Shown piece by piece: positions 37,384-43,093 of a stretch of 43,093 bases of DNA; position 1 is the stretch's first letter; each line of letters opens with the position of its first letter. This DNA is from Paracoccus rhizosphaerae (GTDB lineage Bacteria; Pseudomonadota; Alphaproteobacteria; Rhodobacterales; Rhodobacteraceae): contig NZ_JAOTBE010000031.1 in assembly GCF_026162645.1 (NCBI RefSeq), forward strand, positions 1 to 43,093, written 5' to 3'. A model generated the notes under the pieces. The model had not been told where the DNA came from. It saw only the letters and a program-made list of their open reading frames with translations, and did not search any database. Both the position numbers and the translations under genes were made by a program.

Positions 37384-38228
37384 CCGACCGGCTTGCCAAT
37401 GGCCTTTTCCTGAGCGTGATGAGCGTGGCGCGCCTTCTGCCCTATGACCGCCGCATCCCCGCGATGGGCTGGCTGTTCGCCCATGTCGTCGCGCCGCTGG
37501 CGGGCTGGCGTCGGCGGATCCGCGACAACCTGCGGCTGGCCCGCCCAGACCTGTCGCAGCCCGAAATCGAGGCGCTGGTGCGCGCGGTCCCCGCCAATGC
37601 CGGCCGCAGCCTGGCCGAGATCTATTCGGGCGAGGCTTTCACCGCGCGCATCCGCGCCTCCGACCCGCTGGAGGGGCCGGGGCTGGCCGCGCTGGAAGAG
37701 ACCTTCCACAGCGGCCGTCCGGTCATCCTGGCCTGCGCGCATTTCGGCAACTACGACGCCATGCGCGCCGCGCTGGCCGCGCGGGGCTGGCCGGTCGGCG
37801 CACTCTATCGGCCGATGAACAACGAGGCGTTCAACCGCCACTATGTCCCGGCCATCACGGCCATCGCCGAGCCGCTGTTCCCGCGCGGACGGGCCGGGCT
37901 GGCGGCGATGCTGCGGTTCCTGCGGGGCGGCGGCTGGCTGGCCCTGGGCTTCGATCAGTTCGACCATGACGGGGCCGAGCTGCGATTTTTCGACCTGCCG
38001 ACCAGGACCGTTCTGACACCGGCAGAACTGACGCGCCGCTATGACGCGCTGCTGGTCCCCATCGCCGGGATCCGCCAGCCCGACGGGCTGAGCTTTCGCG
38101 TGCATGTCGGCGCGCCCGTCGCCTTGGACGAGCCGCGCGCCATGATGCAGGCGCTAAACGACGACCTGGAGATGTTGGTCAGGCGCCACATGGACCAGTG
38201 GTTCTGGATCCATCGGCGCTGGAAGTGA
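37359..38228 (+). CDS. LpxL/HtrB-type lysophospholipid or lipid A acyltransferase
   Basis: A 289-residue enzyme of the lipid A biosynthesis acyltransferase family. The catalytic HX4D motif is His128-Asp133 in ACAHFGNYDAMR. An N-terminal hydrophobic stretch and a conserved WFWIHRRWK ending are typical of LpxL/MsbB homologues. AAGGGG lies 4 bases before ATG 37359. It overlaps the exporter gene by 25 bases. It probably adds a secondary acyl chain to lipid A or a related lipid in the inner membrane. An ornithine-lipid-type substrate is not excluded. Confidence 0.9.
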   Translation: MRDDRPTLTDRLANGLFLSVMSVARLLPYDRRIPAMGWLFAHVVAPLAGWRRRIRDNLRLARPDLSQPEIEALVRAVPANAGRSLAEIYSGEAFTARIRASDPLEGPGLAALEETFHSGRPVILACAHFGNYDAMRAALAARGWPVGALYRPMNNEAFNRHYVPAITAIAEPLFPRGRAGLAAMLRFLRGGGWLALGFDQFDHDGAELRFFDLPTRTVLTPAELTRRYDALLVPIAGIRQPDGLSFRVHVGAPVALDEPRAMMQALNDDLEMLVRRHMDQWFWIHRRWK

Positions 38229-38230
38229 AA

Positions 38231-38255
38231 CGGCCCGGACGATCCGCCCGGGCCG
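38231..38255. terminator. Convergent hairpin between the acyltransferase and DAHP synthase genes
   Basis: CGGCCCGG (38231-38238) pairs with CCGGGCCG (38248-38255) across a 9-base loop. It starts 2 bases after the acyltransferase stop and 8 bases past the stop of the convergent DAHP synthase gene. Read on the minus strand it is followed by TTTCAC. It could serve both genes. Confidence 0.65.
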
Positions 38256-38263
38256 CTTGACGT

Positions 38264-39673
38264 TCAGCCGGCGGCCGACGCGCGTTCGGGTGCCGCACCT
38301 TCGCGACGGGCGCGCAGCTCCTCGGCGACCAGGAAGGCCAGTTCCAGCGACTGGCTGGCGTTCAGGCGCGGATCGCAGGCGGTGTGATAGCGGTCGGACA
38401 GGTCCTCGTCGGTGACGGCGCGCACGCCGCCGGTGCACTCGGTCACGTCCTGCCCGGTCATCTCGAAATGCACGCCGCCAGGGATCGTGCCCTCGGCTTT
38501 GTGGACGCCGAAGAACTCGCGCACCTCGCGCAGGATCGAATCGAAGGCCCGCGTCTTGTAGCCGGTCGAGGACTTCATGACGTTGCCGTGCATCGGATCG
38601 CAGGACCACAGCACGTTGGCGCCTTCGTCCTGAACCGCCTTGATCAGGCGCGGCAGGTGTTCGCCGACCTTGCCTGCGCCGAAGCGGGCGATCAGGGTCA
38701 GGCGCCCTGGTTCGTTCGCCGGGTTCAGCTTGGCCATCAGCACCTTGAGGTTGTCCGCCGTCGTGGTCGGGCCGCACTTCAGGCCGATCGGGTTCTGCAC
38801 GCCGCGGCAGAATTCGACATGGGCGCCGTCCGGCTGACGCGTCCGATCGCCGATCCAGATCATGTGGCCGGAACCCGCGATCGGCAGCCCGGTCGTCGAG
38901 TCGGTCCGCGCCAGCGCCTCTTCGTATTCCAGCAGCAGCGCCTCGTGGCTGGTATAGAAATCGACCTTGGACAGCTGGTGCGCCGTGTCCGAATTGACGC
39001 CCGCCGCCTGCATGAAGGCCATCGCGTCGCTGATGCGGTTCGCGATGTCGCGATACTTCGCCGCCTCGGGGCCGCCGACGAAATCGGCGATCCAGTTCTG
39101 CACCCGGTGCATGTCGGCGAACCCGCCGGTCGAGAAGGCGCGCAGCAGGTTCAGCGACGCCGCCGCCTGGGTATAGGCCGCCAGCATCCGCTGCGGGTCG
39201 GGGATGCGCGACTCGGCCGTGAAGTCGAAGCCGTTGATGATGTCGCCGCGATAGCTGGGCAGCTCGGTTCCGCCGATGTTTTCGGTGGGTGCGCTGCGGG
39301 GCTTGGCGAACTGGCCGGCCATCCGGCCGACCTTGACGACGGGCATCTGCGCGCCCCAGGTCAGCACGACGGCCATCTGCAGCAGCACCTTGAACGTGTC
39401 GCGCAGGTTGTCGGCGCTGAATTCGCTGAAGCTTTCGGCGCAGTCGCCGCCCTGCAGCAGGAACCCCCGCCCCGCCGCGGCATCGGCCAGCTGCGACTTC
39501 AGCCTGCGCGCCTCTCCGGCGAAGACCAGGGGCGGAAGACGGCGCAGTTGCGTTTCCACCGCTTCCAGGGCGGCGGCGTCGGTATAGTCGGGCATCTGGA
39601 CACGGGGATAGGCGCGCCAGCCGGCCTTGTCCCAGGTCTGGGTGGCGACGGTCTTGCGGTTCTCCTGCGTCAT
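38264..39673 (-). CDS. aroG: Class II 3-deoxy-7-phosphoheptulonate synthase
   Basis: A 469-residue class II (plant-type) DAHP synthase catalysing entry into the shikimate pathway from PEP and erythrose 4-phosphate. Signature segments are [15 protein letters not shown] (about 69), [25 protein letters not shown], the PEP-site [14 protein letters not shown] and CDPMHGN. ATG 39673 is preceded by AAGGAG at 8 bases; the frame is open further upstream but that is an artefact. It is divergent from the GlxA-type regulator across 138 bases and lies about 6 kb from aroKB. The exact symbol varies between genomes. Confidence 0.93.
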   Translation of the reverse strand: MTQENRKTVATQTWDKAGWRAYPRVQMPDYTDAAALEAVETQLRRLPPLVFAGEARRLKSQLADAAAGRGFLLQGGDCAESFSEFSADNLRDTFKVLLQMAVVLTWGAQMPVVKVGRMAGQFAKPRSAPTENIGGTELPSYRGDIINGFDFTAESRIPDPQRMLAAYTQAAASLNLLRAFSTGGFADMHRVQNWIADFVGGPEAAKYRDIANRISDAMAFMQAAGVNSDTAHQLSKVDFYTSHEALLLEYEEALARTDSTTGLPIAGSGHMIWIGDRTRQPDGAHVEFCRGVQNPIGLKCGPTTTADNLKVLMAKLNPANEPGRLTLIARFGAGKVGEHLPRLIKAVQDEGANVLWSCDPMHGNVMKSSTGYKTRAFDSILREVREFFGVHKAEGTIPGGVHFEMTGQDVTECTGGVRAVTDEDLSDRYHTACDPRLNASQSLELAFLVAEELRARREGAAPERASAAG

Positions 39674-39811
39674 GTCCTGCGCTCCTTGGAAATGGTCGCG
39701 CACATATAGTCGTGAACGATCTTCAGGGAAAGGCCTTGCCGCAACCTGTGCTTGCCCGGAAGGCGAAAGCCTGTTTGGGTGCCGGACGCAACCGCACAGC
39801 CAGATAGCCAG

Positions 39812-40789
39812 ATGCCATCCGACAAACCCCGCCGCTTCACCTTCCTGCTGCTCGACCGCTTCACGATGATGTCCTTCACCGCCGCGATCGAGCCGCTGCG
39901 GCTGGCGAACCGCGCATCGGGGCAGCCGCTGTTCGAATGGCGGCTGGTCGGACCGCGCGGCGACGTGGCGGTCTGTTCGAACGGCACGCGGGTGATGGTC
40001 GATGCGGGGCTGGATGCCGACGCGCCCCCGCCTGGCCGGGACGAGGCCGTGATCGTCTGCGGCGGCACCGAGGTCGCCCGAGCGGCGACCCGCCCCGTGC
40101 TGGCCTGGCTGCGCCGCCAGGCCCGTGGCGGCGCAGCGATGGGGGCCGTCTGCACCGGCGCCTGGATCCTGGCCGAGGCGGGGCTTCTGGACCGGCGCAA
40201 GGCCACCATCCACTGGGAAAACCACGACGGCTTCGCCGAAGCCTTTCCCGAGGTGGACCTGTTCCGGTCGGTCTTCGTCCATGACGGCAACCGGCTGACG
40301 GCGGCGGGCGGCACCTCCAGCATCGACCTGATGCTGCACCTGATCGCCGAGGCGCATGGCGACGGCCTGGCCGCCGACGTGGCCGACCAGATGCTGCACA
40401 CTGCGATCCGCACCGACCAGGACCGCCAGCGCCTGTCGATCCCGACCCGCATCGGCGTGCGCCACCCGCGCCTGGCCGCCGTGATCGCCCGGATCGAGGC
40501 CAACCTTGAAGAGCCGATCAGCCCCGCGCAACTGGCTGCCGACGCCGGCATGTCCACGCGCCAGCTGGAACGGCTGTTCCGCCGATACCTGAACCGCAGC
40601 CCCAAGCGCTATTACATGGAGACGCGGCTGGCGCGCGCCCGCAACCTGCTGATGCAGACCGAGCTGTCGATCATCGAGATCGCGCTGGCCTCGGGCTTTT
40701 CCAGCCCCTCGCATTTCTCGAAATGCTATCGCGCGCAATACGGCAGCACCCCCTATCGCGAGCGGGGGACCTCCGCCGATCCGCGTTAA
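39812..40789 (+). CDS. GlxA/CdhR-type AraC-family regulator
   Basis: A 325-residue regulator with an N-terminal DJ-1/PfpI glutamine-amidotransferase-like domain and a C-terminal AraC-type domain (two helix-turn-helix motifs, about 215-310, ending [20 protein letters not shown]). The nucleophile-elbow-like Cys114 is visible in [14 protein letters not shown]. Relatives control carnitine, glycine betaine or arginine use, but many are orphan. The ATG at 39812 is chosen by family comparison; its ribosome site is weak. It is divergent from the DAHP synthase gene and is followed after 77 bases by the Hint-domain gene. Confidence 0.9.
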   Translation: MPSDKPRRFTFLLLDRFTMMSFTAAIEPLRLANRASGQPLFEWRLVGPRGDVAVCSNGTRVMVDAGLDADAPPPGRDEAVIVCGGTEVARAATRPVLAWLRRQARGGAAMGAVCTGAWILAEAGLLDRRKATIHWENHDGFAEAFPEVDLFRSVFVHDGNRLTAAGGTSSIDLMLHLIAEAHGDGLAADVADQMLHTAIRTDQDRQRLSIPTRIGVRHPRLAAVIARIEANLEEPISPAQLAADAGMSTRQLERLFRRYLNRSPKRYYMETRLARARNLLMQTELSIIEIALASGFSSPSHFSKCYRAQYGSTPYRERGTSADPR

Positions 40790-40866
40790 CCTGTCGTTAA
40801 CGAATGTGACCTAAGCCTCTGATCGGCCTGCCGGGAAGGGCAGAAGCGATCATCTTCAAGGGCGCG

Positions 40867-42030
40867 ATGCCGATCAGGATGACCGTTTTGACCTTCAGCG
40901 ATCCGATCGACTCGGGGCGGGAATCGCCCGCGGTGTTCGTGCCTTTCTCGGATGGCAGCGGGCCGGTCGACATGTCGCAGGCCATTCGGTCCGAGATCAC
41001 GCTGAGCGACGATGGCGGCTTCTTCGACTTGGGCCTCTATTTCCCTGGCGAGGCGGATCAGAGGCTGCTGGAGCCTGCCACCTTCGGGTCTGGCGATACG
41101 GCGGTGACGGTGGATGCGGGAACCCGGCTGTCGAACTGGCTGGGGGCCGTGATGTCGGGCCCGGTGCGCTTGGACGCCGACGGGGCCGAGGTTGCCGACC
41201 AGTTCGTGATGATGCTCCCCCGGACGCTCGAACCCGGCGGGCTGGGGACGGAACTGGGCGCCCGACAGTCGGTGCTGGTCTTCCCCCTGCCCCAAGAGAT
41301 CGGCGGCCGCCAGATCTTCCCCGAATTCGACCAGAGCCTGACCTACAGCTACAGCAAGGTCAGCCTGATCGGCAGCGGCTATGAATCGCTCTCCTATGCG
41401 GCCGCCTGTTTCGGCCACGGGACCATGATTCGCACCACCATTGGCCTTTGCCCGGTCGAGGACCTGCGCGTGGGCGACCTGGTCATGACGCTGGACCGCG
41501 GGCCGCGCCCCGTCCTGTGGATCGGAAGCCGGCTGGCCGACCCCCTGCACCTGGATCTGAGACCGCAGGACCGGCCGATCGGCATCGCGGCCGGTGCCCT
41601 TGGCGACGGCCAGCCCTGCCGCCGGCTGGTGGTATCGCCGCAGCACCGGCTGCTGATCCGCTCGGCCATTGCGGGGCGGATGTTCGGCTGCCCCGAGGTG
41701 CTGGTCGCGGCGCGTCACCTTGTCGGTCAGCCGGCGATCTTTGTCGCGCCGGTCACCGCGATCCGCTACTGGCACGTCCTGCTGGAGCATCACGACCTCA
41801 TCGACACCGAAGGCGCCTGGAGCGAGAGCCTCTACCCCGGGCCCGTCGCGCTGTCCGCCTATCCGGAAGGTCAGCGGCAGCAGATCAGGGCCGCGCTGCC
41901 TGCGGTGGCCGAGGGTCCGCCGCCCACCCCGCGCCCCGTGCCCGCCGGGCGCAAGGCACGGCAGCTGTCGGCCCGCCACCTGCGCAACAACAAGCCCCTG
42001 GTCGCGACGCTGGAGCCTGCCACAACTTGA
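40867..42030 (+). CDS. Hint-domain protein
   Basis: A 387-residue protein with an N-terminal unknown half (about 1-175) and a Hint (hedgehog/intein) domain at about 181-325. The Hint signature is clear: Cys181 in AACFGHGTMIRTTIGLCPVEDLRVGDLV, then the histidine-bearing VVSPQHRLLI block near 258. Hint domains can self-cleave; this type is common in Rhodobacterales and its role is unknown. The C-terminal part (340-387) is basic and polar. AAGGGCG is 5 bases before ATG 40867. There is no signal peptide. Self-processing is inferred only. Confidence 0.8.
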   Translation: MPIRMTVLTFSDPIDSGRESPAVFVPFSDGSGPVDMSQAIRSEITLSDDGGFFDLGLYFPGEADQRLLEPATFGSGDTAVTVDAGTRLSNWLGAVMSGPVRLDADGAEVADQFVMMLPRTLEPGGLGTELGARQSVLVFPLPQEIGGRQIFPEFDQSLTYSYSKVSLIGSGYESLSYAAACFGHGTMIRTTIGLCPVEDLRVGDLVMTLDRGPRPVLWIGSRLADPLHLDLRPQDRPIGIAAGALGDGQPCRRLVVSPQHRLLIRSAIAGRMFGCPEVLVAARHLVGQPAIFVAPVTAIRYWHVLLEHHDLIDTEGAWSESLYPGPVALSAYPEGQRQQIRAALPAVAEGPPPTPRPVPAGRKARQLSARHLRNNKPLVATLEPATT

Positions 42031-42214
42031 TGCTGCGCCTTCGGCGTCGCAGGAATGCTTGGCCGTCACTGAGGCGGACCGTTCCGGCCGTTCCTGCCGA
42101 ACTGGCCCGAGCAAAGAGCCGGACGACGATGCCACCCTGGCCATCGATCACCGCGGCAACATAGGTGGATCCCTTCTCCGGAAAGGCGGGTCTTCTGCAG
42201 TGAGGAAAGCGCGC

Positions 42215-42970
42215 ATGGGCAAGGATGTCGCGCCGACAGAGGTCACGGTGCCAGCCGATCTGGCCGAGGAGTACGGACGCGCGCGTGGCATGGCACTATC
42301 TCGTCGACGGGCTGACGCAGCATGATATCGCGTCGAGGATTGGCATGACGCGGGTTCGGGTCAACAAGCTGATCGCCCAGGTGCGAGAGGATGGCGCGGT
42401 GCACATCGACGTCGCGCTGCCACTGACCGACTGCGTCGAATTGGGCGAGGCGCTGGCAGCCCGTTACCGCCTGGTCGACGCCGCCGTCGTCCTCGACCTG
42501 CCCGACCATCTGGAGCAGAAGCGCCCGATGGGCGAGGCGGCCGGCGCGACGATCGGCAAGCTGATCGAGTGGCGCGCTCTGCGGATCGCGACCGCCACCG
42601 GCCGGACGCTCAGCTTCGCGGTGCGCGCCCTGCACGAGCGGCCGCAACCCGACAGCAGGGTCTTGGGCCTGACCGGCGGCGTCACCCGCTCGTCCGGCAC
42701 GAACACCCTCTAGGTCGTGACGGGCTTCGCACGGAAGCTGGGCGTCGAATGTCACTATCTGACGGCCCCGCTCTACTGCCTCACCGAAGGGCCGCACCGA
42801 CCTTGGCGTCACGTCCTGCGGGTCACTGGCCGAGGAGACGACGCTGACGCAGATCAGGGCCGTCAAGGATCACCTGGACGACCTTCAGCGGGGCGAGCTT
42901 TTGGGCTGGTGGCTCGATGCCCAGGGCCGGCCGGTCGATCATTTCCTGAACGACTCGCTGATGCCGCTCA
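42215..42970 (+). pseudogene. Decayed SorC/DeoR-type sugar-binding regulator
   Basis: A broken gene of the SorC family, regulators of polyol or sugar operons. The start is ATG 42215 with GAGGA upstream. The HTH region WHYLVDGLTQHDIASRIGMT and the effector domain (PLTDCVELGEALAARY, RVLGLTGGVTRSSGTNT) are easy to see, but four lesions are present: a frame change near 42285, a TAG at 42711-42713 where the family continues with Glu, a loss of about 20 codons with another frame change near 42780-42800, and loss of the 3' end after about 42960 (last homologous residues PVDHFLNDSL). It is not expected to make a working regulator. Confidence 0.85.
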
Positions 42971-43064
42971 TGAGTAATGAGCGAAAGTTGGTGATGCCTC
43001 GGGGGGGGGGCGGCATATCATGGCGGTGATCAGAACGCCGTCAATTCTCAACCGAGAAAGGGAT

Positions 43065-43093
43065 ATGCCCATGCCAGAGACTACCATCACCCA
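43065..43093 (+). CDS. Start of an unidentified gene, cut by the window edge
   Basis: AAGG upstream and two in-frame ATGs (43065, 43071) begin a frame coding MPMPETTIT before the window ends. Only nine residues are visible, so no identity is possible. Its position directly after an abruptly truncated pseudogene would fit the first gene of a mobile element, but this is a guess. No terminal inverted repeat was recognised. Confidence 0.35.

Noticed and set aside
38264..40738. An 824-codon minus-strand frame upstream of DAHP synthase
   Set aside because: The DAHP synthase family starts at 39673 with a good ribosome site; the extension is antisense to the GlxA-type regulator and has no motif.

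Overview
The window looks like a chromosomal segment of a GC-rich, salt-tolerant alphaproteobacterium of the Rhodobacterales, most likely Paracoccus or a close relative. This is an inference from protein family character: an FdVI-type ferredoxin, a class II DAHP synthase, a Rhodobacterales-type Hint-domain protein, the ectABC-ask gene set with a MarR regulator, a seven-gene Mrp antiporter, and typical alphaproteobacterial gene orders. No rRNA, tRNA, CRISPR array or phage module was recognised.

Layout. (1) 1-244 is the 3' end of an IS481-type transposase. (2) 241-10354 is almost entirely minus strand. It holds a glutathione S-transferase-like gene, a small unknown gene, a 2Fe-2S ferredoxin, a DegP/HtrA protease, hflK-hflC, rpiA-gor, and gmk / gamma-carbonic-anhydrase / PhoR-like kinase. 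(3) 10559-13322 holds a PAS_5-type protein, an 800-bp gap with no recognisable gene, and rnd. (4) 13416-19170 (minus) is a complete mrpABCDEFG monovalent cation/proton antiporter operon. (5) 19638-21552 (plus) holds a PaaI-type thioesterase and 6-phosphogluconate dehydrogenase. (6) 21558-26049 is the ectoine locus: a divergent MarR regulator, then ectA-ectB-ectC and a specialised aspartokinase, closed by a clear terminator. (7) 26142-30209 (plus) holds a soluble globin-coupled chemoreceptor, a small stress-type protein, a small acidic membrane protein and a phospholipase D family protein. (8) 30383-36055 holds aroK-aroB on the minus strand and, divergently, a small membrane protein, a secreted protein of unknown function, xerD and a CNNM/CorC-type protein. 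(9) 36439-40789 holds a DMT exporter, a lipid A-type acyltransferase, class II DAHP synthase (minus) and a GlxA-type AraC regulator. (10) 40867-43093 holds a Hint-domain protein, a decayed SorC-family regulator, and the start of an unidentified reading frame at the edge.

Biological reading. The centre of the window is rich in salt-stress functions. Mrp exports Na+ and handles alkaline or saline stress. EctR/EctABC/Ask makes the compatible solute ectoine with its own aspartokinase. The stress-type and membrane genes just downstream may belong to the same response, but that is inferred only from position. The rest is core metabolism: shikimate entry and steps 2 and 5, pentose phosphate, glutathione redox, and envelope quality control. 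Both ends show mobile-element or decay signatures, so the window runs between two unstable edges.

No wholly new multi-gene system is obvious. The best leads are a 41-bp palindromic insertion that keeps the transposase frame open, an inverted repeat in the ectR-ectA gap that could be the EctR operator, unexplained hairpins at 19567-19604 and 36056-36123, an 808-bp gene-free segment, a globin chemoreceptor next to the ectoine operon, and the unknown secreted gene wedged between aroK and xerD.
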